A stretch of 64,000 bases of DNA, from positions 115,734,083 through 115,798,082 of the forward strand of contig NC_133390.1 of assembly GCF_047511655.1 (NCBI RefSeq). The letters are read 5' to 3'. The DNA is from Castor canadensis. Taxonomy: Eukaryota; Chordata; Mammalia; Rodentia; Castoridae. Both the position numbers and the translations under genes were made by a program. This document shows, in pieces, positions 1 through 12,629 of this stretch; within the stretch, counting starts at the first letter, position 1, and each line of letters begins with the position of its first letter. Under the pieces are notes generated by a model that saw nothing but the letters and a program-made list of their open reading frames with translations, was not told the DNA's origin and ran no database searches.

Positions 1-1622
1 CCATCAAAATCCCAATGACTTTCATTACAGAGATTGAAAAACCTACCCTAAAGTTCATTTGGAAACGCAAGAGACTGTGAATAGCTGAGGCAATACTCAG
101 CAAAAAGAGCAAACTACATTATAAAGTAATAGCAATAAAAACAGCATGGTATCGGCACAAAAACAGATATGAAGACCAGTGGAACAGAGTAGAAGACCTG
201 GATATGAATCCACACAGCTATGCCCACCTTATTTTTGACAAAGGTGCCAAAGACATACTATGGAGAAAAGACAGCCTCTTCAACAAATGTTACTGGGAAA
301 AGTGGTTATATGCCTGCAAAAAAACTGAAACTAGACCCATGCCTATTACCCTGTACTAGTATCAACTCAAAATGGATCAAGGACCTTAATATCAGACCCA
401 ACACTCTGAAGTTAGTGCAGGAAAGAGCAGGGAATACTCTGTAAGCAATAGGTATAGGCAAGGACTTCCTTGGTAGAACCCCAGCAGCTCAACAACTAAG
501 AGAAAGGGTGGACAAATGGGACTACATGAAATTAAAAAGCTTCTGCACAGCAAAAGAAATTGTCTCTAAATTGAAGAGACCACACACAGGGTGGGAGAAA
601 ATATTCACTGGCTATACATCAGACAAAGGACTGATAACCAGAATACACAGGGAACTCAAAAACTAAACTCTCCCAAAATCAACAAGACAATAAAGAAATG
701 GGCAACTGAGCTAAACAGAACTTTTCAAAAGAAGAAATTCAAATGGCCAAAAAAAAAAACACAAGAAAAAATGCTCACCACCTCTGGCCATAAAGAAAAT
801 GCAAATCAAAACCACACTAAGATTCCACTTCATCCCTGTTAGAACAGCTATCATCAAAAACACCACCAACAACAAATGTTGGTGAGGATGTGGGGAAAAA
901 GAACACTCATATGCTGCTGGTGGGAATGCAAGCTAGTGCAGCCACTCTGGAAAACAATATGGAGGCTTCTTAAAAATCTAAACATAGATCTGCCATATGA
1001 TCCAGCAATCCCACTCCTGGGGATATACCCAAAGGAATGCGACTCAGGTTACTCCAGAGGCACCTGCACACCCATATTTATTACAGCACTATTCACAATA
1101 GCCAAGTTATGGAAACAGCCAAGATGCCCAACTACTGATGAATGGATTAAGAAAATGTGGTATTTATACACTATGGAGTTTTACTCAGCCAAGAAGAAGA
1201 ATGAAATCTTATCATTTGCAAGTAAATGGATAGAACTGGAGAACATCATTCTGAGCGAGGTCAGCCAGGCTCAGAAGACCAAAAATCATATCTTCTCCCT
1301 CATATGTGGACTTTAGATCTACAGCAAATGCAGTAATGTTGTAGGACTTGGGTCACACGCTAAGGGGAGAGCACATATGGGAGGAATGGGGATAGGTAGG
1401 AAACCCAAAACTTAAAAGTGTTTGATGTCCCCACTGCAGAGGAGCTAATACAGTAACCTTAAAGCAACAGAGGTCAATATGGGAAGGTGACCAGGAAGTA
1501 GTGAAGAGGTCAGGTAGAGATGATTCAATTCGGGTTGTAACACACTTGTACATGGAAACAATGCTAGGAATCTCTCTGTATAGATATCCTTATCTCAACT
1601 AGCAGAAACGCTATGTCTTTTT

Positions 1623-1634
1623 TGCTTATGTCTT
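1623..1634 (+). repeat. Left target-site duplication of the nested L1 end
   Basis: tgcttatgtctt, identical to 1686-1697 on the other side of the small antisense insert. Confidence 0.8.
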
Positions 1635-1685
1635 TTTTTTTATTCATATGTGCATACAAGGCTTGGGTCATTTCTCCCCCCTGCC
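1635..1685 (-). mobile_element. Tiny L1 3'-end insertion nested in the L1 3' UTR
   Basis: A T-run is followed by the reverse complement of the extreme L1 3' end; it matches the complement of about 57533-57582. It sits between two copies of the 12-base direct repeat tgcttatgtctt (1623-1634 and 1686-1697). The other L1 copy in this window lacks the insert at the equivalent place (about 57413), so the pre-insertion site is known. The order duplication, poly-T, antisense L1 end, duplication is what a severely 5'-truncated L1 insertion leaves. The right boundary is uncertain by a few bases. Confidence 0.85.
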
Positions 1686-1697
1686 TGCTTATGTCTT
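1686..1697 (+). repeat. Right target-site duplication of the nested L1 end
   Basis: Second copy of tgcttatgtctt; the host L1 3' UTR resumes directly after it. Confidence 0.8.
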
Positions 1698-1838
1698 CTC
1701 TTCAACAAAATTGGAGAAAAGGGAAGAACAGGTTCTGCCTGGAAGTGAGGGGGTAAGGGGGAGAGGGAGGGTGCGGGAGGCAAGGGAGAGAAATGCCCCA
1801 AACAATATATGCACATGTGAATAAATGAGTAAAAAAAT

Positions 1839-2570
1839 CAATTCTCTCCTAAAATTTTCTCAATTTCATCTCAGAAAACCATCAAGGCATGCTTAGGCAA
1901 TTCACACCTCTAGTTGAGTGTACTGGTCAGAAACTACTTTCAAATATTTAAAAAATAAATTGTCTTGCTGCTTGTCTGTGAGCACCTCCCAAGTCTATGG
2001 CTGAAACAGAGGGAGGATCAAGTCACACTAAAGACATTACTAAAGTAATGATGGATTTCTGAAAGGATTCTTTCAGAAGATTTATAAGTATGCAATTTTA
2101 AATGTCTGTTCACTAAAGATAAAATAATAGTGTATGGAAAATCAGAATTCTTTTTGGTTATGGAGGAAAAAAAACATTTCCTTTTAAGGTTATAGAACTA
2201 TTGTGATAAAACTGGCTTGGAACCTCTGTCTTTTCTGATCTTGGAATGTAAACTTTAACCCTGATCTGACCTGCTGAAGAAACCTGTCTGCACACTTTTA
2301 GAAAGCATCCAGACATGAGGGAGCCCAGCTATGGAAACAGCCTTCTGCAGGCGTCACTGCACTCAGCACACTGAGGACACCAGCATCCAAACACCTGTGC
2401 TGCCTTTCGAAGTCTCCTCTGCTGCTGTCTTGCATTTGTTCCCATTCTCAAAAACATTTATGACTTCATTAACTGCACAAAAACAATGTGATTACATAGG
2501 CCATCCACTTAACGACTGTTTTCTTCTGAATATCATCTGAGACAGCAATAGTTACACAACAGTAAAATGA
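1839..2570. other. Unassigned, apparently unique sequence
   Basis: No repeat that I recognise and no coding frame beyond chance length. Confidence 0.5.
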
Positions 2571-2620
2571 ATAAATGAGTGAATCAATCCATCAATCCAT
2601 CAATCAACCAATCAATCAGC
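2571..2620. repeat. Imperfect (ATCA/ATCC)n microsatellite
   Basis: A run of four-base units of the type atcc/atca/aacc, read directly. No other feature is associated with it. Confidence 0.85.
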
Positions 2621-2694
2621 AGAGCAAGAAATTGGCATTAGGATACTTTAAAAAATGTTTTTTTCAGCCCTTGGTTTTTCAGGACAGAAAAGTC

Positions 2695-2865
2695 TTTTTT
2701 CTTAAATCATTTTTATTATCATATTATTGTTGTACTGAGGTTACATTGTGACATTTACAAAAGTTCTTAAAATATATCATAGTTGAATTCACCCCCTCCA
2801 TGATTCTCCTTTATCCTCTCTGTCCCCCTTTCCTGGAATACTTTCATTCTTCCAGAAAACTCTTT
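2695..2865 (-). mobile_element. Antisense 3' end of an older rodent L1 subfamily
   Basis: On the minus strand this ends in the pattern gtcacaatgta...caataatatgataataaaa, which I recognise as the 3' UTR end of an older L1 family. It shares the 'ttacattgtgacatttaca' style seen in the related fragment at 4765-4870. Family placement is from memory. Confidence 0.6.
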
Positions 2866-4764
2866 TCGTGTTTAATGATCACATTTCTGTTTGTTATGAT
2901 TCTATAACTTTAAAAACCAATTTTCTCTTATATTTATACTTCTTAACACTCACATGTTAAGAAAACCATCATGGTATTTCATATCTTTATTTGCAAACAT
3001 TGGAAATTGCCAGAGTAGATGAGAGATTGCTTATTTGTAAAAGTCAGGGAATCATTTTAAAATCTACTATTCTTACCCTACCCTAAGGAAAATGTTGGGC
3101 ATCACAGGAAAGTTGGCACGGTTACTGGAAAAGCATTGCCCACGTGTTGAGGCAACTCCACAGCTTTCACCAATCAGAAAGTGCTGGGGTTTTATCTTGG
3201 TTTAGCTAGCCTTGATCACTAACTAGGAGTTCAACAGGTCTTAAGACTGCTATCACACAGGTGACGAGCAGAACATCTCTTCAGAACACCAATTAAAGTA
3301 CAGCACCCAATGTCTGCGAATTCCATTTCGAGATAGTGCTGGATTTTTGTTTCTGAAGGTTTGCTCTTATCTCACATTTTAAAGAGGTTCACAATATACT
3401 CAGCATGGCCTCAGCCTGCTGAAGAAGGTATTGCACGTAAAAACATTGAAAGTTTAACAGCAGACATTTTGCCCTATTCTTTCTTTCTAAATGGACTGCT
3501 TTTCTATCAGTGACTACTACGAATAAATAGTAATTGGACCAGACATAACTTGAGATTTAATATATAAAAACAGAACCCTTCCCCACAGTTCTCTGTTTGA
3601 CACCCTCCAACCCCTGGCTATTGTTTACTGGCCTGGGCTCCCCAGGCTCATCCCTCACTTCACTCCTCTTTTCTTCATTTCTTCACTGTGTCCAGCTGCG
3701 CTGACCATCTGCTTGCTCCTGAGAGGGCCAAGCCTATTCTTACTTTTGTGCCATTAGTTTTGTCTAACTCCAGGAGTCCAAGTGTGACTCGGTGTGATGT
3801 GAAGGGAATACACTCAACCAACAGTTATTTTGAATCAGTTTTTTGCACCTAGAATAAACATGCCTTGTAAGGCAACAGAGTATGTCTTCTCTGCAAACCT
3901 TACACTAAATAAAGCGCCCTCAAACTTCTTCCAACTGAATTGGAGCTCCTACAAAAGAAATCCACTGTTTATAAGGTTCTCTACCAGATCTCCATACAGC
4001 CCACTCCATGCTGGACAAGACTCGGGTCAAAAACCAGCCCAACAGACAGGCATGGCATTGCCACTATTTGAAATTTGTTTGTCTCCACGCTTTACACTCT
4101 AGTTCTCATTACTGTCCTTCTAGCTGACTGTAAACACCGGAGAGGAGGATTCATGTCTGTCTTGACTCCTTCCCAGTCTGTATGGTGAAAGATGACTTCT
4201 TTGCTTGACAAAATTGGGTGTGTGGCCTAAGTCTGAACCAGATGACTTCTAAAACAATATTTAAGGGCCACTCTATTTATGTTAGGCACTTTTAAGTAAA
4301 AGCAAATGAACAGGCTTGAAAATACAAGATTATTTTAGCTATGGTTTAGGGTCCAGTTAATCAAAAGAGCAAGGTATTAACTCCCCCAGGAAATGGCGCC
4401 ATTGTTCACCCCATTCACTGCTCAAGCAGGAAATTTGGAAGCTGCCTGAAGCCTAAAACTGCTCTTTCTCCCTCATCACCTCCCCATTCAATGAACCACA
4501 TTAATTGTGTTTCCTAAATACCTCTCCCTGATACTCATTTTCGTCCCTTCCCGTCTCTCCTAACATGCACACAGCACACTGATAGATTTGGAATATCCTC
4601 TGTTTTTACTTTCAGAGTAATTATTCTCTTACTTTAAAATGTAGTTTAGGGTCTTGCCTTCTTGCTGCATCTTAGATTAAAAATCATGCTGAAAATTCAT
4701 AAAAAAATTTCAGTTATTGTTAAAAGTATATAGATATTTAGGCAAAAGATATCAAGTATAATTT
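2866..4764. other. Unassigned sequence
   Basis: Mostly apparently unique. Short stretches near 3600-3730 and 4110-4190 resemble degraded L2 3' ends but are too weak to call. The 90-codon frame at 3830-4102 has no recognisable protein features. Confidence 0.4.
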
Positions 4765-4870
4765 TTAATTTAAACAACAGTTGATATACATTAATTGTAC
4801 AAAGGGGTTTCATTGTGATATTTACAATATGTGATGCACTTTGACCAAATTCACCCCATTAAATTTTGAT
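4765..4870 (-). mobile_element. Antisense L1 3'-end fragment
   Basis: The reverse complement contains cctttgtacaattaat..., the same 3' end as the plus-strand L1 fragment that finishes at about 40125. Only about 100 bases remain. Confidence 0.65.
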
Positions 4871-6324
4871 TTTGAGAGGATATATTTGATTCCCCCAAAA
4901 GGTAAAGTGACCCACCCCTGAGGTACATTAGTGTTTAGAATTTTTGATGGAATTTTCTAAATTGCATAAAATAAAACTACAATAAAATTAAAAACAGCTT
5001 AAACTTTTTGCATTTGTTATAGATTTGGAAACAAGCTGATTTGTTTGAATAATGCAATTTGCACTGAAGAACATATTCTGCTGCTGTTAGGTTGTATTGT
5101 AATATTTTAAGAATCATTTTCAAATTCTCCTCATAAAACAATTGAAAAGAGAAAAATTACTTGGGCAGACTAAATTCTAAGTAACATCAAAACACATAGC
5201 AGTAGTAATGCAACTTAAATACATCGTGAGAAATTCACACTATCTTTTTCATATAATTGTGATTAACTCTACTTTTATCCAGAATTATTTGTTTTCAGGC
5301 AAAGAATGCAATTTTATGACTTCTGGATATTTGTGTTATTAAAAATTATCATTATTTTTATTTACTTGCTCTTTGGCATATCCAAAAGCTATGGTTGGAT
5401 ACTTCTGATATGAGATGAATATGGAGAGAAGAATGGACTAGTCAAAATACTTCATAAATATACTTGCAAGTGAATTAAAAATCCATTATTATTTTAGTTA
5501 TTTGTAAAATAGTTAAGGAGAATTCTTTTCATTGCTGACCACCCAATAAAGTGATACTTTTCTACTATGAGGAAAAAAATTAGTGCAAAAAGCAAAAAAA
5601 GATTAATATTTTCAGCAGTTAACTATAAAACCAAGTTCAAAAAGAACAGTACAATCTACAAGTTAAGATTTGTTGTATCCTGTAATGGAATTTGACACGG
5701 CTGAAAAGATACCGAGTTCTAATGAGCACTGAGTGAATGCTAACAGGAATACCATGGGGACGGCTGTGCTTGCCAGATTGGACTGAGAAACAGCAGGAGA
5801 AATACATCCTAGCAACTAGGGGCTGCTTGTTCCTTCAAGTTGGAGATTTGAACAACAACAACGACACTATAAACAAAGACACTCGACGTCATCATACTTT
5901 AGAATTAATACATGCTACCACTTGGCCTTTCCGAGCAACTGTTTTCTCACTCTGTCCCTGAGAACACGCTGTTCCTTAGGACTTCCTTCTTGACCCTCTG
6001 CCCTCTGGCTTCCCCTCCATTCTCATGTTCTTGCCGTATCCACTCTTTCTGTCTCCCTCCTTGCTCATTCTCTTCCTCATTTTGCTCTGCTAGCTACACT
6101 TCCTTCTGGGTTACTGACATTACATATTTCCCTTCTTCACTCTGCTTCGTTAGCCAGTCTGTCCTGGTCTGCTTAGCCAAGAGATTGTTAGTAGATTCCA
6201 AATTTCTCAAATTTCCTGCTACCTAAAGCTGATTCCATCAACCTCTTCAGGTAGCTGCTCAGCTCCATTGGTCAGGTTTCCAGCCTCACACTCTAGTCTC
6301 ACTAGCAGCAACCACCACAGGTTG
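4871..6324. other. Unassigned AT-rich then pyrimidine-rich sequence
   Basis: 4871-5700 is AT-rich. 5940-6230 is C/T-rich and carries overlapping chance frames of 74 and 104 codons with low-complexity Ser/Phe/Cys/Leu composition. Confidence 0.4.
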
Positions 6325-6500
6325 AGAATTTAGTGCCGGGCAATTTTACAAAGAACTTCTCATACATGATCTGACACTGCCCAAGAAAGCTGATGTCCAG
6401 GAAGGATAGGCACCCTACCCAGTGTCTCATGGGTAATAAGTGCCAGTGCTGGGATTTGAATCCTTTTGGTCTGAGTCTTACACACTACAGAATATTGTTA
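6325..6500 (-). mobile_element. MIR SINE fragment
   Basis: It reads, antisense, like the MIR core: gtgccgggca at the left, and cagtgctgggatttgaatcc followed by a ggtctgagtctta block at the right. Diverged, as expected for this mammal-wide family. Confidence 0.7.
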
Positions 6501-8695
6501 AACCTTCCCACAGCAAGAATTACCTTATGAAACAATTGTTTGCATCTGCTTCAGTCCCAGTCCTAGTTTCCATTTTGTACTGCCCATGGCAGAATGGAGG
6601 CTGTGGACACTTAAAGCTCATAAGCAGCTGGTCATGCCCCTCTCCTGGTTGTATAAGCACCATGTTTTTCAGACCCCTCAGATCAGTCCAGGAGACTTCT
6701 CTTCTGTGCACTACCCACCTCCACCCTTAGTGTTGCAATGTTAGGTCCAATGAAAGATTCTCCCAAATGGTCATCTACGCCTACTTAGGGCTGAACTGCT
6801 TACACAAAGAGCAGAAGTGATCCTGGGGCTTTTAGATCCAGACCCACCCTCCTAGAAGTCAGTTGAAGAGTTCCAGAAAGTGGTCAGGAGCACCTTTCCA
6901 GTGACTGGGTTCTTTTATGTGTGATTATCTGCATTGCAACCCCATTATTTCTCTTTTTATTGGCTCAGCAAAGGAAGACCAGGGAAAGCTAGGTAGGAGA
7001 AGGATAGGCAAAAATCTAACTTTTCCGTGGACCATCCAGGCACTGAGTCTAGACATCCAGTTGAAACCTGACAGTGACTCATAGTGGACAGACTACCTGC
7101 TACAAGAATGTCTGGTCAACCTGCTGGGCCATCAAAAGTGTCACAAACAGCTGGCTGATGGCTCATTTTGCTCTACTAAGATAGAAATCTCAAATAAGCA
7201 AGGAACACCTCCCTTAGTGTTGGCAGCCTGAGCCCTTGAGTGGCAGTGGCTTATGGACTATGCTTACACTCTAGGCTGTGAAAGCCAGGGACTTATGGCT
7301 CCAAGCGTTTAAGGACAGGAACTTAAAACAGCTACTGTTATAGCTCCTGAGTTTCAGGTGTCAAGGGCCCTTGGCTCTTCACCTTTGGCAGCTCTCTAGT
7401 GACCGACGCTTCCAACTCCTCCCTTCAGCTCTTCACAGCCTCTGGCCTTCCACAGGCTCCACAGATTCTGCTCCTGGTTGCTCCCTGGAACTCTTGAGGG
7501 GAGTGGGTAGTACACAGAAGAGAATTCTCCTGGACAGACCTGAGGAAGCTGAGAAACACACTGCTTATATAGCCAGGAGAGGAGCAATCACAGCTACTCA
7601 GTCACCAAACCTCAAATGTACATCGCTTCCCTTCTGTCAGTCACAAGTTTTTGCTGACTCAGTGGGAGAAGTGCTCCCTGCAACACCCTGAGGTGAGAAT
7701 ACAGCAAGATGGGGATGGGGCTGTCCGGAGGGAGGCTTGTCATGGCTGAAGCAAGTTCTCCGGGAGCTGGTAACATCTACAGCAAGGCCTCTTGAGGCAG
7801 AAGTAGTGACTTCAGCATCAGCCTTGGTGGCAGTGGTTTTTGCAGCTGGTTTGGAGTTTCCATAAAGTGTTCAAAGCAGTAGGCTGCCATGATGACAGTC
7901 TGGCCTATCATTAAAGAAGGGGCTGCTTGATTGACAGACAGCTCCCTGAAAGGCTAGCTTCTTTAAAGAAAAAAAAACTGCTAACAATAAAGACCTGTTA
8001 CGGAGTCAAGTCTCTCCAGTACTTAACAGTGCTTAACTCTCAGACTTAGGGAGGGTTGAGTCCTTAAATCTGTTTCAAAAGGATCTAGCTCATCTCAGAA
8101 GAAATGTCACTCCCTCCTTCCTGTTCCCCCCACCCCCAGCTTTCTCCTGCTGTAGTCCTACTGTGTCTTCTGAGTCAGAGTTCTATGCTGCGCTGATTTG
8201 GCTTTGGTCTCAGTCACACTGCTGGACCAGGTCCTTCTCTTGATCCATCATTCTGGCCAGACTGCACACCTGACTTTGCTGCAGCAGGTTCACCCCTACC
8301 TTTCTGTGCTTAGGTGCCATGAGTTAAAATCCAGTCATTCCATAGGTAATTTGTTTACACTGTGAACACTGATCTCCCTGGGACTTTTGCTTGCCCTTCC
8401 TTTCCCTCATCTTCCTTACTCATGGACAACTGCCTCAGTCCTCAGCCTATCCTGCATTCTGAGGTTAGCAGTCCACGCAGATCCTAGAAGAATGCCAGTT
8501 TTTTCCTTGGCCCTTGAAATTTATATATTTGCCAAGATCTTTGAACAACTCTCCTTAAAGACATATTCCCTCTGGAGATTTTTTCATGAGTTCCTCATCA
8601 CTTGCAAATATACCCAGCTCTATCATGCTGAGTCTTCTCCAAAGGGATTTCTGGGTACATTTCTTTCTCACTACAGCTTCTGAACAAGAAAAATG
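6501..8695. other. Unassigned sequence
   Basis: No confident repeat or gene. The frame at 7371-7691 (106 codons) and its antisense partner have no domain that I recognise. Some segments may be ancient LTR material, which I cannot place. Confidence 0.4.
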
Positions 8696-8699
8696 ACAA

Positions 8700-9240
8700 T
8701 ATCAGCTCATATTTCTCAATTGTCCTCTGTCTCTTTCTTTAAAACCAGTTGTTTGAGAAATCATGTACATACAATAAAATGAACTCATACTGAGTGGAGT
8801 TTGGTGAGTTGACAGATATAGACAGAAATTTGTAGAGATCATCACAGTCATGATACAAAACTCATCCATCACCCGAGGAGTCCCCTGCTGTAACTTTGTA
8901 GCTAATCCCCTCCACTCCTGTCCCACTTGGTTTAGGCCCTTGGCAATTATTTCTCTCCTCTCTGTCAAATATAACTTAGTTTTTTTTTTTTTTTTTTTTT
9001 CCTGTTCCAGACTTTTCTGTCTGGCTTGTTTTTCTAATAATTTGTGTCTGGCTTCTTTTTCTTAGCATAGCTGAGTATATTAGTAGATTTTGCTTCCTTT
9101 TATTGCCAGGAAGCATTCAGTTGTAAGGATCTACAGAGTTTGCTTTTTCTATCCATCTTTTCATGGATATTTGAGTTATTTCCAGGTTTGAATAATCTTA
9201 ATTGATCTTTTTACTTAAACTCTTTATTAAAAAATGTAAA
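8700..9240 (-). mobile_element. Ancient L1M 3' UTR, antisense
   Basis: Contains phrases characteristic of L1ME-type 3' UTRs read antisense: 'gtgtctggcttctttttctt' followed by 'agcatagctgagtat', then 'cttttattgccaggaagcat'. It is interrupted by a pure T-run at 8980-9000. The 88-codon minus frame at 8702-8968 lies in it and is not a gene. Confidence 0.7.
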
Positions 9241-10601
9241 AAAATTTAGGGAGTTTTTATCTTGAAATTTTATTTTGAGATAATCATAGATTCACATGCA
9301 TTTTTCCAAATGCAGTAGCTTGGAAAACTATAATTCAATGTGATGTTGGTACAGTCAAGATCTTCACGTTTTCATCACCACAAGACTCTCCCATGCTGTG
9401 TTTGTCACTGCATCTACTTCCACCCTCTCGCACTACTTCCTTCATATCTAGCAACAGTTAATATGTCTCAGTTTCTAGAATTTTCCTCATACCAACAATA
9501 TTATATAAACAGAATAATTCAGATGTATCCTTTGGGGATTTTTTCCACTAAGTATAGTTCTCTAGAGATTTTGTCCAGGATATTGGCCACATCGATTGGC
9601 CACATCTCTTTTCATCTTGAGTGTCACTCCATGATGTAATCATACTACTGTTAATTTAATCAATCATCTACTTAAAGATATCCTGGTTACTTCTATTTTT
9701 GCCATTTTACATTTCCATTTCCATCATCAATGCATAAGTGATCTAGTTGCACCATACTTTCACTAGTATTTGGTGGTTTTCCTATTTTTATTTTAACCAT
9801 TTCAATGGTTGTGTGGTCATATTCATTGAGAATTTGCATCTCCTTAATGGGAAGGTGTTAAACATCTTTGTGTCTGTTTGTCATTTATACATCCTATGGC
9901 CTTTACCATAAGGTTTATGTCTACGTGGGTTATTTGTATTTTTATTACTGAATTGTGAGATTTTTTTAAAAAATATATTCTAAATATCTGTTAGATACGA
10001 GATTGGTAAATAACTTCTTCTACACTCTAGTATACTTTCTCCATTCTCTTAACATAGTCTTTCACAAAGAAAATATTTTAAGATTAGTGAAATCCAATTT
10101 TACTGATATTTTTCCATTTTGGGATTATGCTTTTGGTGTTGCCTAGGTTTTCCTAATACTAGATTCTGAATATTGCCTGTGATTTTTCTATAGTTTCATA
10201 GTTTTATGTTTTACATTTAAGCCTATGCTCCATTTTTCGTTAATTTTTCTAAAAGGTATAGACTTTAGAGCGATGGTTTTGGAGTTTGTTTTGTGGCTCA
10301 GGCTAAGGATACCTAATTGCTTCAGCACCTTCCTTCCATGTCATTGCTTTTACAGCTTTTTTCAAAAATCAGTTGGACATTTTTCTGTAAGTTCATTTCA
10401 GGGTTTTCTAATCTATTTCATTTATTTATGTGTTTAACCTGTCAAGGCGACATATTCCTGACTACTATAGTTATACAATCAAGTGGTCTTGATAGCTTTA
10501 ACTATAGTCTTCTTAAAATTGTTTAACCATTGTATTCCTTTTGTTATTCTAGGTATGTTTTAGAAAAATTTTGTTTATATCTACAAAAACTCTGCCTAGG
10601 A

Positions 10602-10602
<1 letters not shown>

Positions 10603-10642
<40 letters not shown>
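10603..10642. repeat. (TG)n microsatellite
   Basis: About 19 uninterrupted TG units directly beside the A-tail side of the following antisense SINE. Confidence 0.95.
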
Positions 10643-10644
<2 letters not shown>

Positions 10645-10645
<1 letters not shown>

Positions 10646-10945
10646 GTGGTTCTGGGGGTTGAACTCAGGGTCTTGAGCTTGCTAGGCAGGTACTCTGCCA
10701 CTTAAACCTCTCCTTTTTGCTTCAATTCGTTCTGAGATAAGGTCTGGCTTTATATCTAGACTGTGATCCTCTTATTTGTACCTCCCTTTGCACTGGAGGT
10801 GACAGGCACCCATTACCATGGCCAACCATTGGTTGAGATGGCCTCCAGCAAACTTTTTGCTCAGATTGGCCCAGAATTATGACACTCCTCATCTCTTCTT
10901 CTCAAGAAGGTACGTTTACAGGCTTGAGCTATCCCATCAGGCTCT
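10645..10945 (-). mobile_element. Dimeric B1/ID-type SINE
   Basis: Read antisense: an ID-like part ('ggttgaactcagggtcttga', then 'gctaggcaggtactctgcca') is followed by a B1-like part with 'gacaggcaccca'. It interrupts the ancient L1M ORF2, so it is younger than that L1. Confidence 0.8.
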
Positions 10946-11224
10946 TACTGGGATTTTTAGAGATTTTATTAAGTCCAAGTATTAATGTGGAAAGTACTGA
11001 AATACCACTGTATTTCCTCTTTGTAGCTTATGTAAATGGCATTGCATTTTAAATTTTAGCATTAGCATGTTCATTGTTAGTGTATGAAAATACAATGAGA
11101 TTTGTGTATTCATTTCATATCCTGTGACTTTTCTGAACTTAAAAGTTTCAGGACTTTTATTTTGAAGATTACTTGGGATTTTTTTCCTGCCGCCACCAAT
11201 TTTCTTTGAATACCCTGCTTAGAG

Positions 11225-11740
11225 CCACAATATCTTAGCAGGTCTCATTGCTCAGCCAAGTCATTCCCCTGATTTAAAGCTTTTGATGCCTTCCTACTGC
11301 TCACCGCAATGAATACAACTCTCTTTGCTTGTTTATTTAGAGTATGTATGATTTGTTCTACCTAAAGTTAATTCCCCTCATCCACTAAGCCACTGTAAAT
11401 CTGTGTTTTCCCTTCTTCTTCTGAAGTCCATCCTCTTTCCATTGAACTTACTCATATTTTTCTTCTCACCAAATAAAACCAGTAATGCTTTCCTTTCTTA
11501 TCCCCAATATGAAATTCTATCCTGTCTTCAAACTCAACCTAATAATCATTTCCTCCATGAATATACCTGTAGTCCACTCATGCTTGACCAAAATTCTCCC
11601 CCGTGTGAAATGTTTTACAACCACAGCATATTGATACAATTTATTTACAACTATTCTCCATTTCTTAATCATTTTATACTAATTAAGCACCTGTTTGATC
11701 CCTGGCACTGTTTTGAAGACAGGTGTTATATTTAGCCATA
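11225..11740 (+). mobile_element. L2 LINE 3' fragment
   Basis: Follows the L2 3' consensus order: a gtcattcccctgatttaaag block, then 'cttcctactgctcaccgcaa', then the terminal 'taattaagcacctgtttga'. Strongly diverged. The 110-codon frame at 11403-11735 lies within it and is not a gene. Confidence 0.6.
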
Positions 11741-11969
11741 CTTGAGCCTTAACTTTAACAATTCGGAACAGACAGATATCTGATCAAATATCTAGTACTC
11801 TGTACTTGTGTATACAGTTGAATATCAGCCCTCATGGAGAAAACAGCAAATATTTCTGATTCAAACCCACCTTCAACCATTACTTTAGCCTAATCACACC
11901 TGCATGAGCACAAAAAAAACAGCAGTAATAACACTGAGCTATCACGTTTTCAGTCCCAACTATAGCCTG

Positions 11970-12390
11970 TCTTAGGTTGTGTATTGCTATGTAACACACT
12001 ACTCCAAACTCAGTGTATAGAATAGCCACAGTGTTATTCTCCTCATAGATTATGTGGGTTAGATATTCACACAAATCTCAGCAGAGAAGTTTTGTCTTTG
12101 TTTCATGATTTCTAAGGCCTCAGCTAAGATGACTCATGCAGCTGTGGGTAAATACAGCAGCTGGGTGTTTGGATCAGTCTTCTTCACCAACATGTCTAAT
12201 ACCTAGCTGGGTCTCTCTCTCTCTGTCATCTTCTCACCTCCTTCAGAGCCTTATCAAATAACTCATCTCTCCATGTGGCTTTTCCAGCATGCACTCTCAA
12301 ACAAACAAAGCTATGTGAACTTTTATGACCTAGTCTCAGAAATGACAATACACCATCTTTGCCATAGCTTATTGGTTAAAATAGTTAAAA
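11970..12390 (+). mobile_element. Ancient MaLR/ERVL-type LTR remnant
   Basis: Begins with a gtattgctatgtaacacact block and ends with 'cttttatgacctagtctcag' then 'catagcttattggtt'. This is the order of a common mammal-wide LTR of the ERVL-MaLR class. No internal retroviral genes are present. Exact family not determined. Confidence 0.5.
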
Positions 12391-12629
12391 CCCTCTCAAG
12401 TTTCAGAGGAGGAAACACAGACTCCTTTCTTTTCCCAATAGACACAATCTCTGCCATCTCATTACCCTTGCACACCAGAAAAGAGACAGAGATTCTCCCA
12501 GCTACCCACTGCTTCTTAACAAGCTGCAATAATGCTAATAATGCCAATAAAATGCCAACCAACCATTTCTTACTAGCTGTCCCTTCCATCAAACTTCGAA
12601 TCAGTTTCCTCTCACAACTTCTGCAGTCT

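Larger units (their letters stand above)
1..1838 (+). mobile_element. L1 3' fragment (ORF2 C-terminal part plus 3' UTR), degenerate
   Basis: The sequence is collinear with the last 2 kb of the full-length L1 at 51198-57646; window base 1 matches about 55767. It covers the region after the reverse transcriptase, the Cys-rich end and the 3' UTR, ending in a purine-rich tract (about 1740-1795) and a short A-rich tail. The reading frame is broken by substitutions and indels in its first 850 bases. The C-terminal 140 codons are still open (876-1316) and include the Trp codon that is a stop in the full-length copy. The 5' end lies outside the window, so truncation cannot be judged. It appears older than the 51 kb copy. 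Confidence 0.93.
9245..11165 (-). mobile_element. Ancient L1M element (3' UTR and part of ORF2), antisense
   Basis: The stretch follows the order of an L1 read backwards. A second 3' UTR start (about 9250-9660) is followed by ORF2 C-terminal sequence (9760-10600), for example the 'gcttttggtgttgcctaggt' block, which is a standard antisense ORF2 landmark. A microsatellite plus SINE (10603-10945) splits it, and ORF2 similarity resumes at 'ctgggatttttagagatttt'. It is fully degenerate. Together with the preceding fragment it represents two separate L1 3' ends. Confidence 0.75.

Noticed and set aside
11403-11735. 110-codon plus-strand frame
   Set aside because: Lies within an L2 3' fragment; low-complexity Phe/Leu/Ser/Pro.
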